A DNA stretch of 7,141 bases. It comes from Leucobacter sp. (GTDB lineage: Bacteria; Actinomycetota; Actinomycetes; Actinomycetales; Microbacteriaceae). The stretch spans positions 1 through 7,141 of the forward strand of contig JAGNOB010000081.1 in assembly GCA_017990305.1 (NCBI GenBank). The letters are read 5' to 3'. Below the pieces are notes generated by a model that saw only the letters and a list, made by a program, of their open reading frames with translations, was not told the origin of the DNA and searched no databases. Shown piece by piece: positions 1-6,173 of this stretch (its first letter is position 1; every line of letters starts with the position of its first letter). A program made the position numbers and the translations under genes.

Positions 1-732
1 CGTCGATACCGCGCACAACGCGGGTGACGAAGCCGGTAGCGCCCTCGCGTCCGCGGATCGGTGCGTCGTCGGCGAGCGTCACGGAGAAGCCGCTCGCCGG
101 AGCGACCTCGCGCAGTGCGGGATCGGCGAACGTTGAGCCGCTCGCGTGCGAGTACTCGCGTGCGACCCCGCGCACGGAGAACGCGTAGCCGCGGTCGGGC
201 GTGACGTTGATCTCCACTGCGGTGTCGGCAAGCCCGAGGAGCTCGAGTGCGTCTGCGCCGATCTCCGGGTCGAGCCCGAGCCGCGACAGCACGATGATGC
301 CGTCGTGGTCCTCGCCGAGCGTGAGCTCGCGGGCTGACGCGATCATGCCGTCTGAGACATGGCCGTAGGTCTTGCGGGCTGCGATCTTGAAGTCGCCCGG
401 CAGCACGGCACCAGGCAGGGTCACGACGACCTTGTCGCCGGGACCGAAGTTGTGCGCGCCACAGACAATGCCTCGCACGTCCTCGCCGCCGTCGGCAGCG
501 GTCTTCCCCTCGGGCGCGACGCGCACCTGGCACCAGTTGATTGTCTTGCCGTTCGACTGGGGCTCGGGCTCTGCCGAGAGCACCTCACCAACGACGACGG
601 GGCCGGAGATGTCGAAGCGGCGAACCGACTCCTCTTCGAAGCCGACGCGCACGAGCTGCGCGTGGACGTCTTCGGGGGTACTGTTTGCGGGCAGCGAGAC
701 GAACTCGCCGAGCCAGCTGAGTGGGATCCGCA

Positions 733-733
<1 letters not shown>
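1..733 (-). CDS. pheT: Phenylalanyl-tRNA synthetase beta subunit, N-terminal part (cut by window edge)
   Basis: This is the beta subunit of the cytoplasmic alpha2-beta2 enzyme that charges tRNA-Phe with phenylalanine; the beta chain carries tRNA-binding and editing modules. The visible 244 residues begin MRIPLSWLGEFV, a typical PheT N-terminus. An EMAP-II-like tRNA-binding domain follows at about residues 42-155, including the stretch GIVCGAHNFGPGDKVVV. Near residues 175-195 comes the conserved segment VEINVTPDRGYAFSVRGVAR, which opens the B3/B4 part. The ATG overlaps the last base of the pheS stop codon (TAATG), the classic coupled pheS-pheT arrangement, and this fixes the start. The rest of the gene (editing, B5 and anticodon-binding domains) lies left of the window. 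I see no frameshift in the visible part. Identification is by family motifs and context. Confidence 0.95.
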
Positions 734-1848
<1,115 letters not shown>

Positions 1849-1863
1849 TCAGCCTCGAGGAGT

Positions 1864-1878
1864 TACACTGCTTGCATG
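1864..1878 (+). promoter_or_regulatory. Putative leaderless promoter of the 1876 membrane protein gene
   Basis: TACACT (1864-1869) fits the TANNNT -10 pattern and lies 6 bases before the ATG at 1876, the distance expected if transcription starts at the A of the ATG. A purine-rich GAGGAG lies at 1857-1862, but it is 13 bases from the ATG, rather far for a ribosome-binding site. No convincing -35 is visible. The 90-bp gap to pheS therefore seems to hold two divergent promoters and nothing else that I recognise. Confidence 0.4.
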
Positions 1879-2502
1879 GCTCGGCGACAGCAGACCCTGA
1901 GCCGCGCGGCGCGCACCGCCCGCGGCGTGATTGGTGCTGCCCTCTCGACCGTGCTCGCCGCTGTTTCCCACTCGCTTGCCGGTGGTGAAATCTCAGCTTT
2001 CGCCGTCATCGTGACGGCAATTATTGCGCTCCCGTTCTGCGTGGCTCTCGCTGGCAAAGTGGAATCGGTGTGGCGCGTCGGCCTCGCCGTGGGAGCGAGC
2101 CAGTTCCTGTACCACTGGGCGTTCGCCGGGATTGGAGTTACGACCGCACTCTCGGGTGCTTCAAAGCTTCCGATGGGCTCGCACGCGGCTCACCTTGCCT
2201 CACTCGAACGATTCGTTCCGACGGTTGTCGAAGCAGGCTCAGCTGACACCCTCATGTGGGTGCTGCACGGAGTCGCTGCTGTCGTCTCGACGGTGCTCGT
2301 CGCCCGAGGTGAGCGCGCCGTCATCGCGCTCGGCAGGACGATCCGTCGCGCGCTCCCGCAACATCTGGTTCTCGCAGCGTTCGAGCGCCGCGAGGTGCCC
2401 CCCACCCGTCACGAAGCTCCTGTGCTTCGCGACCAACTCCTGACCTATGCTTCCTGGTCGCTTCGCGGGCCGCCTGTGCGCTCCGCGTCGCCCCAGTTTT
2501 AG
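1876..2502 (+). CDS. Multi-pass membrane protein of unknown function with intramembrane His/Met residues
   Basis: I cannot assign this 208-residue protein to a named family. It has a basic N-terminus (MARRQQTLSRAARTAR), then about four hydrophobic segments near residues 17-34, 41-60, 67-88 and 124-142, and a basic, probably cytoplasmic tail of about 60 residues ending in SLRGPPVRSASPQF. Histidines fall inside or at the edges of the hydrophobic parts (H32, H80, H131), and a loop holds M100, H103 and H106 (MGSHAAH). I recall similar small actinobacterial proteins with such His patterns, but this is not a firm match. It lies 49 bp before copC and heads a run of genes for extracytoplasmic copper proteins, so a role in moving or sensing copper at the membrane is a reasonable inference. 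It could also be an unrelated passenger. The start is supported by the -10-like TACACT just before the ATG. Confidence 0.75.
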   Translation: MARRQQTLSRAARTARGVIGAALSTVLAAVSHSLAGGEISAFAVIVTAIIALPFCVALAGKVESVWRVGLAVGASQFLYHWAFAGIGVTTALSGASKLPMGSHAAHLASLERFVPTVVEAGSADTLMWVLHGVAAVVSTVLVARGERAVIALGRTIRRALPQHLVLAAFERREVPPTRHEAPVLRDQLLTYASWSLRGPPVRSASPQF

Positions 2503-2517
2503 CAACAAAATAGGAAT

Positions 2518-2538
2518 TCTCTCCGACTCTCGGAGAGA
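2518..2538. promoter_or_regulatory. Perfect 9-bp inverted repeat in the copC leader (operator, attenuator or terminator)
   Basis: TCTCTCCGA (2518-2526) and TCGGAGAGA (2530-2538) are exact reverse complements around a 3-base centre. The element lies 16 bases after the stop of the upstream membrane gene and 4 bases before the AGGA ribosome-binding site of copC. As DNA it could be an operator for a dimeric regulator; as RNA it would be a stable hairpin that could end the upstream transcript or shield copC translation. No run of T follows, so a classic intrinsic terminator is less likely. It does not match the CsoR or CueR operator patterns I know. Confidence 0.5.
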
Positions 2539-2551
2539 GACAGGACCACCT

Positions 2552-3190
2552 ATGCACACGCATACCCAAATCCAGTCCGCCAGTCGGCCGCCAAAGACTA
2601 TTGCGGCGATCATGATCGCGGCAACGCTTGGGCTCGGCTTCGCTGTCTTCTCGGCCTCAGCGCCGGCGCAGGCACACGACCAGCTCATTGACGTCGAGGT
2701 CGAGACGACTGACAGTGGAGAAGCAGCAGCTCTCCGGCTCACGTTCAGCGACAACGTACTTGAAGTGGGTACCGAGATCCACGTGACGGATCCGGATGGC
2801 GGCGACGCGACGAACGGACTTCCCACGTTCAGCGGCCGAGATGTCACCCAAAAATTCGCTACCCCGCTCAGCGACGGCAACTACACGTCTGCGTGGCGCG
2901 TGGTGTCGAGCGATGGGCACCCCATCGAGGGTGGGTTCACCTTTGACATCGACAACGGCCAGGCAAGCGAAGTCCGACCTTACACGGGAGAAGCAGAGAC
3001 AGCGCCCGAGCAGCAGGAAGAGTCCGCTGCCGAAGGGGCTGAGAGTTCCGATAGTTCGGGCCTCACGCTTCCCATCGCGATCGGTGCCGCGGCAGTCGTC
3101 GCCGTAGCGGTCGCCATTCCAATGATCATTCGCATGCGCAAGAGCGCAGCATCCGCGGAGGACAAGAGTCCCCGCGATACCAAGGAGTAA
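2552..3190 (+). CDS. copC: CopC-domain copper-binding protein with C-terminal membrane anchor
   Basis: This is a periplasm-type (extracytoplasmic) copper-binding protein of the CopC family. From the ATG at 2552 it is 212 residues. A signal peptide with a hydrophobic core at about 17-36 ends in APAQA, and cleavage there would leave His42 as the first mature residue. That is the N-terminal His that chelates Cu(II) in CopC proteins. The conserved stretch VVSSDGHPIEGGFTF (118-132) supplies Asp121 and His123, the expected partners of the copper site. A Glu/Ser-rich linker (about 145-170) leads to a transmembrane helix (171-193) and a basic cytoplasmic tail, the form common in actinobacteria. The start is fixed by the AGGA at 2542-2545, 6 bases upstream. 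An in-frame ATG at 2447 would overlap the preceding gene and add a non-signal extension. The next gene follows after 3 bases. No CopD domain is fused or nearby. Confidence 0.9.
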   Translation: MHTHTQIQSASRPPKTIAAIMIAATLGLGFAVFSASAPAQAHDQLIDVEVETTDSGEAAALRLTFSDNVLEVGTEIHVTDPDGGDATNGLPTFSGRDVTQKFATPLSDGNYTSAWRVVSSDGHPIEGGFTFDIDNGQASEVRPYTGEAETAPEQQEESAAEGAESSDSSGLTLPIAIGAAAVVAVAVAIPMIIRMRKSAASAEDKSPRDTKE

Positions 3191-3193
3191 TTC

Positions 3194-3805
3194 ATGTTGA
3201 ACACACACCGCACCCAGCGTTCGCGCCGTGCGGCGGTAGGCCTTGCCGCCGTCGCAGCATCGTTTGCGCTCGTCCTCACCGGCTGCTCGCAGACGAGCGA
3301 CGCAGCAGAGCCAAAGCCGACCGCCGCTTCCGAGAATGGGCAGGCAGTCGTCACCGCGCAGGATATGTGGGTAAAGGCGACAGACCCGGACGTCAAGCCT
3401 GGCGAGGCCATGAGCGGCGTTTTCGGGGTCCTCGAGAACAGTGGCGACACGGATCTGGTGATCACCGATCTCGAGAGCGACGCGGCAGGGATCGTCGAGC
3501 TCCACGAGGTCGTCGACGGCAAGATGCGCAAGATTGAGGGCGACGTCACTGTGCCCGCAGGCGGCTCGATCACGCTCGAGCCCGGCGCGAACCACATCAT
3601 GCTCATGGACATCACGAAGCCGCTGTCTCCCGGCGAGGACGTGACGGTCAAGCTCACATTCTCTGACGACTCGACGCTTGAGATCGTCGCGCTCGTGAAG
3701 GACACGGCAGGAGCGAACGAGAGCTACGACGACATCGATGGCGAAGAGATGGATCACGGCGACATGGATATGTCGGGCGACGCTGACACGATGAGTCATG
3801 GCTAA
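3194..3805 (+). CDS. PCu(A)C-type copper chaperone lipoprotein
   Basis: This 203-residue protein belongs to the PCu(A)C (formerly DUF461) family, which binds Cu(I) outside the cytoplasmic membrane and delivers it to cuproproteins. The N-terminal signal ends in a lipobox, LTGC, with Cys31 as the lipidated residue, so it should be membrane-tethered. The family copper motif is present: VELHEVVDGKMR gives H104 and M111, and the later NHIMLMD gives H134 and M136. The second Met of the usual MRM pattern is Ile here (I114). After the beta-rich domain the C-terminus (about 185-203) is a Met/His/Asp-rich tail with M186, H188, M191, M193, M200 and H202, likely a second copper-binding segment. AAGGAG at 3182-3187 is the ribosome-binding site, 6 bases before the ATG. 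The gene starts 3 bases after copC and overlaps the peroxidase gene by 8 bases, so all three are probably translated from one message. Confidence 0.92.
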   Translation: MLNTHRTQRSRRAAVGLAAVAASFALVLTGCSQTSDAAEPKPTAASENGQAVVTAQDMWVKATDPDVKPGEAMSGVFGVLENSGDTDLVITDLESDAAGIVELHEVVDGKMRKIEGDVTVPAGGSITLEPGANHIMLMDITKPLSPGEDVTVKLTFSDDSTLEIVALVKDTAGANESYDDIDGEEMDHGDMDMSGDADTMSHG

Positions 3806-5102
3806 CCAGCCACCGCTCAACACAGATCAGCCCGCGGCTGATCTGCAGGCACGCCGCCTGAGCCGCCGCGCCCTCCTCACGGGGGGCGCGGTCGGCGCCG
3901 GCATCGGGGCGCTGCTCGGTGGTGCCGGAGGCATCGCTGGGGGTCTCGCGCTCGGGAAGGACGATCGCGCGAGCGCGACGCTGTTCGACCCGGACGCGGA
4001 GCCCGCGCTCAGCGCGGCCGCCGAGGCGCCAGGGTTTGGCGGCGAGGCGCTCCCCTGCCATGGGAAGCACCAGGCGGGCATCCTCGGAGTCCCCGCCACG
4101 CACGTCAGGCACATCGCATATCGGCTGCGGGACGCGACCGATCGCGCCGCGCTCACCGGCATGTTTCGGATTCTCACTGGCGACATTGAGGGTCTCACCG
4201 CGGGCGTTGCGCCGCTTGCCGACCCCGAGCCCGAGCTCGCTGCTCGGCCGGCGCGGCTGTCGATTACCGTCGGGGTGGGTGCCGCGCTGGTGGATCGGGT
4301 GAACCCGAGCCGCCGACCCGAGTGGCTCGCCCCACTGCCTGCGTTCGAGCACGACAAACTCGGCAATGGCTTCGACGGCGGCGACCTGCTGCTCATTGTG
4401 CAGGCCGACGACCCGCTCCCCGTCGCGCACGCGGCGCGGATGCTCCACCGCGATCTCGATCGGTTTTTCGAGGTCGCTTGGGTGCAGCAGGGTTTTCGGC
4501 AGTCTCGCGGGTCGGAAGGCAAGGGCCTGACGATGCGCAATCTCATGGGCCAGGTCGATGGCACGGTGAACCCCACCCCGGAGGAGGACGACTTCGACGA
4601 GGTGATGTGGGTCGACCGGAGCGATGGGCAGGCCTGGCTGGCTGGCGGATCGGCGTTTGTGCTCAGGCGAATCCGCATGGAGCTCGACACCTGGGATCGC
4701 GTCGACCGGCCGGGGCGTGAGCAGACCATGGGGCGCACCCTCAGCGATGGGGCACCGCTGACGAATCCATCGGGCGGTGAGCACGCGCCCGTCGATTTCG
4801 ATGCGAAGAACGCGCTCGGCCTGCCGATCATCTCGTCGGCGGCCCACATCCGGCGCGCGCACTCGGAGGATCGCCGCGAGCGGATTGTGCGCCGCGCGGT
4901 GAACTACGACGATGGCCACGAGGCCGGGCTGCTCTTCGGCTGCTATCAACGCAACCCGCTGAAGCAGTTCGTGCCGATCCAGCAGCGCCTGGATGAGGCT
5001 GACCTGCTCAACGAATGGGTGACGCACACGGGGTCGGCGGTGTTTGCCGTGCTCCCTGGGTTCCGCAGCGGGGAGACGATCGGGGCCGCGCTGTTCGCGT
5101 AG
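3798..5102 (+). CDS. Tat-exported DyP-type heme peroxidase
   Basis: Dye-decolorizing peroxidases use heme and hydrogen peroxide to oxidise dyes, phenols and metals. This one is 434 residues. A twin-arginine signal is clear: SRRALLT at 22-28 followed by a Gly/Ala-rich hydrophobic stretch to about 51, so it should be folded with heme and exported by Tat. The family motif GxxDG appears as GQVDG (251-255), with Asp254 the likely distal catalytic acid. The proximal heme ligand is probably His350 in AAHIRRAH, and the distal Arg lies in ERIVRRAVNYD (361-371). The C-terminal block GLLFGCYQRNPLKQFVPIQ (377-395) is also typical. The layout resembles EfeB, but no efeU or efeO is adjacent; the neighbours are copper proteins. 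That recalls Streptomyces DtpA, reported to act in maturation of a copper oxidase. The ATG overlaps the end of the chaperone gene and lacks a clear ribosome-binding site, so coupled translation is likely. Confidence 0.94.
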   Translation: MANQPPLNTDQPAADLQARRLSRRALLTGGAVGAGIGALLGGAGGIAGGLALGKDDRASATLFDPDAEPALSAAAEAPGFGGEALPCHGKHQAGILGVPATHVRHIAYRLRDATDRAALTGMFRILTGDIEGLTAGVAPLADPEPELAARPARLSITVGVGAALVDRVNPSRRPEWLAPLPAFEHDKLGNGFDGGDLLLIVQADDPLPVAHAARMLHRDLDRFFEVAWVQQGFRQSRGSEGKGLTMRNLMGQVDGTVNPTPEEDDFDEVMWVDRSDGQAWLAGGSAFVLRRIRMELDTWDRVDRPGREQTMGRTLSDGAPLTNPSGGEHAPVDFDAKNALGLPIISSAAHIRRAHSEDRRERIVRRAVNYDDGHEAGLLFGCYQRNPLKQFVPIQQRLDEADLLNEWVTHTGSAVFAVLPGFRSGETIGAALFA

Positions 5103-5114
5103 CCACGCGTCATC

Positions 5115-5173
5115 CCGGATACAGAACGGTGCCGGGGGCCAGCTACTGGCTCCCGGCACCGTTCTGTATCCGG
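5115..5173. terminator. Very long hairpin between convergent genes, probable bidirectional terminator
   Basis: The arms 5115-5136 and 5152-5173 are exact reverse complements over 22 bp. Pairing continues inward through 5137-5142 with 5146-5151 (five Watson-Crick pairs and one G-U), leaving a 3-base loop at 5143-5145. That makes a stem of about 28 bp, starting 12 bases after the peroxidase stop. No T run is seen on either strand. Because it lies between a plus-strand and a minus-strand gene it could end transcripts from both sides. The length is greater than most intrinsic terminators. Confidence 0.75.
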
Positions 5174-5184
5174 CGGCAGGCTGC

Positions 5185-5206
5185 GCCCCGCACAGGCGGG
5201 CGGGGC
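5185..5206. terminator. Short GC-rich hairpin behind the HxlR gene
   Basis: GCCCCGC (5185-5191) pairs with GCGGGGC (5200-5206) across an 8-base loop. It lies 28 bases past the 3' end of the minus-strand repressor gene and 11 bases from the long hairpin. It may help terminate the repressor transcript, but 7-bp GC stems arise often by chance in such DNA. Confidence 0.25.
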
Positions 5207-5234
5207 TGGCCTTCGCGCGGCCCTCGACTGTGCC

Positions 5235-5669
5235 CTACTGGGCTGATTCGTACTGAGCCGACTCGTACTGGGCCGTGTCGTATCGATCCCTGAAGGCGAC
5301 GATCTCGGCCTGGTGCTGCGACGCCCACTGGGCGATTGCCATCACGGGATCCACGAGGGTGCTGCCAAGCGGCGTCGCGCGGTACTCGACTCTCGGGGGG
5401 ATCTCCGCATACGCCGTGCGGGTCACGAGGCCGTCGCGCTCGAGCTGCCTGAGCGTGAACGTGAGCATGCGCGCCGATATGCCCGGTGTCATGCGCTTGA
5501 GCTCGGTGAAGCGGTACGGGCCCTGCTGCAGCATGCCGATGAGCATCATGCTCCACTTATCGCCGACCCTGCCGAGGATCGACCGGAACACCTCTGCCTG
5601 CTCGCCGTCGACGGCGCAGATGTGCTCCATGCAGGCGTCGTCTCGCGACTCGTCGCGCACATCCGTCAT
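5235..5669 (-). CDS. HxlR-family winged-helix transcriptional regulator
   Basis: This is a 144-residue regulator of the HxlR (DUF24) family, small dimeric winged-helix DNA-binding proteins, many of which sense reactive electrophiles or oxidants through cysteine. The family core is clear: ILGRVGDKWSMMLIGML (31-47), then YRFTELKRMTPGISARMLTFTLRQLERDGLVTR (52-84) containing the recognition helix, and the wing with RVEYRATPLGSTL (93-105). Two cysteines lie in the N-terminus (C13 and C18). C18 is near the place where the conserved family Cys usually stands. The C-terminus ends in YDTAQ-YESAQ-YESAQ, encoded by tandem 15-bp repeats. The start at 5669 is supported by AAGGGGAGC (5682-5674), which places GGGGAG 5 bases before the ATG; Met14 would be a weaker choice and would remove C13. 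It is divergent from the DoxX-like gene and probably represses it and itself from the palindromes in between. Confidence 0.93.
   Translation of the reverse strand: MTDVRDESRDDACMEHICAVDGEQAEVFRSILGRVGDKWSMMLIGMLQQGPYRFTELKRMTPGISARMLTFTLRQLERDGLVTRTAYAEIPPRVEYRATPLGSTLVDPVMAIAQWASQHQAEIVAFRDRYDTAQYESAQYESAQ
5238..5282 (-). repeat. Three tandem 15-bp repeats at the 3' end of the HxlR gene
   Basis: Units 5238-5252, 5253-5267 and 5268-5282 each begin with CTG and end in CGTA on the plus strand, and they encode YESAQ, YESAQ and YDTAQ on the minus strand. The stop codon follows the last unit directly. Units differ by a few substitutions and keep frame, so copy-number changes would lengthen or shorten the tail by five residues without harming the reading frame. 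Confidence 0.85.
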
Positions 5670-5707
5670 GTCTGCTCCCCTTGTTCGCTCTCCGTAGGCC
5701 GGTGCCG

Positions 5708-5723
5708 GTTACACCGGGGTAAC
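5708..5723. promoter_or_regulatory. 16-bp imperfect palindrome (GTTAC arms) upstream of the HxlR gene
   Basis: GTTACACCGGGGTAAC pairs in 7 of 8 positions with its reverse complement; only the sixth pair is off. It lies 39 bp before the repressor ATG and shares its right arm with the adjacent 13-bp palindrome. It may be part of a composite operator. On the minus strand TGTAAC within it could also serve as a weak -10 for the repressor gene, but no -35 is evident. Confidence 0.45.
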
Positions 5724-5731
5724 TCAGTCAC
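5719..5731. promoter_or_regulatory. Putative HxlR operator, copy 1
   Basis: GTAACTCAGTCAC is a near-palindrome about its central C, with 5 of 6 arm pairs matching. It agrees with copy 2 at 11 of 13 positions. The combined consensus GTAACTCAGTTAC has perfectly matching arms. Its place between two divergent genes, next to an HxlR regulator gene, suggests that the regulator binds it. This is inferred from symmetry and repetition. Confidence 0.55.
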
Positions 5732-5732
5732 G

Positions 5733-5763
5733 TTGCGGTGCCTGACCCCTGATGGCCGATACT
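5733..5763 (+). promoter_or_regulatory. Possible promoter of the DoxX-MFS genes
   Basis: TTGCGG (5733-5738) could be a -35 and GATACT (5758-5763) a -10, with a 19-base spacer that is longer than ideal. Operator copy 1 would then lie just upstream and copy 2 just downstream of the -10, in place to block transcription. Only weak matches to consensus are seen. Confidence 0.3.
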
Positions 5764-5771
5764 TACTCACT

Positions 5772-5784
5772 GTACCTCAGTTAC
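5772..5784. promoter_or_regulatory. Putative HxlR operator, copy 2
   Basis: GTACCTCAGTTAC matches copy 1 at 11 of 13 positions, and 5 of 6 arm pairs are symmetric. The centres of the copies are 53 bp apart, about five helical turns, so dimers on both would face the same side of DNA. A second GTTACC follows at 5790-5795, in direct repeat 10 bp after the GTTACC at 5780-5785, giving an extra half-site close to the start of the DoxX-like gene. Confidence 0.55.
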
Positions 5785-5810
5785 CAAAAGTTACCCTTGG
5801 AGTCGTATTC

Positions 5811-6173
5811 GTGTTTGTCCTCACCATCACCACCTGGGCCCTCTCGGGCGTTCTCGCTCTCATGTTCCTCATGGCGGGCGGCATGAAGCTCGCCAAGCCG
5901 CTGGCGGACATGCCGATGGCCACGCTGCAGGCGCTCACCCCGACGCAGGTGAACCTCATCGGCGCGGCCGAGGTGCTCGGCGCGGTCGCTGTGATTGCGG
6001 CCCCGCTCACAGGCGTCTTCCCGGTGCTCGCGCCGATCGCAGCGATCGGTCTCGCGATCATTCAGTTCCTCGCGATCTTTGCGCACAAGAGGTTTGACGA
6101 GCCCTTCGGCAAGAACATCGTGCTCATGGCGCTCGCGCTCGCTGTCGCCGCGCTCTGGTTCGTGATCCTGTGA
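5811..6173 (+). CDS. DoxX-like small membrane protein
   Basis: This 120-residue protein has four hydrophobic helices (about 5-24, 47-65, 70-91 and 102-120) and the features of DoxX-like proteins: FLMAGGMKLAKP at the end of helix 1, GAAEVLGAVAVI with a membrane-edge Glu54 in helix 2, and FAHKRFDEPFGKNIVLMALAL leading into helix 4. DoxX-like proteins are poorly understood; some are linked to thiol or oxidative stress, and they often sit beside HxlR regulators. The GTG start is chosen because GGAG (5799-5802) lies 8 bases upstream and the N-terminus then runs straight into helix 1. The open frame continues upstream across the repressor gene on the other strand, but that part is shadow. The last codon overlaps the start of the MFS gene (GTGA), which implies co-translation. 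It is probably controlled by the divergent HxlR protein. Confidence 0.88.
   Translation: MFVLTITTWALSGVLALMFLMAGGMKLAKPLADMPMATLQALTPTQVNLIGAAEVLGAVAVIAAPLTGVFPVLAPIAAIGLAIIQFLAIFAHKRFDEPFGKNIVLMALALAVAALWFVIL

Noticed and set aside
2447..2551. Upstream in-frame ATG for copC that would add 35 residues
   Set aside because: It overlaps the preceding gene, puts 35 non-signal residues before the signal peptide, and ignores the well-placed AGGA before the ATG at 2552.
2503..2551. CsoR- or CueR-type copper operator before copC
   Set aside because: The inverted repeat there does not match the operator patterns I know for those regulators, so I left the binding protein open.
2657..3823. 388-codon open frame on the minus strand opposite copC and the chaperone gene
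   Set aside because: It spans two real genes in antisense and has no family motifs, signal or sensible start context.
3798..5102. Peroxidase gene as part of an efeUOB iron-uptake operon
   Set aside because: No ferric permease (EfeU) or EfeO gene is adjacent; the neighbours are copper proteins.
3654..5159. 501-codon open frame on the minus strand opposite the peroxidase gene
   Set aside because: It is the antisense shadow of a high-GC gene with clear DyP motifs; its product is Arg/Pro/His-rich with no recognisable domain.
5313..5810. Long N-terminal extension of the DoxX-like gene
   Set aside because: It runs antisense through the HxlR gene; the GTG at 5811 has a ribosome-binding site and starts at the first helix.
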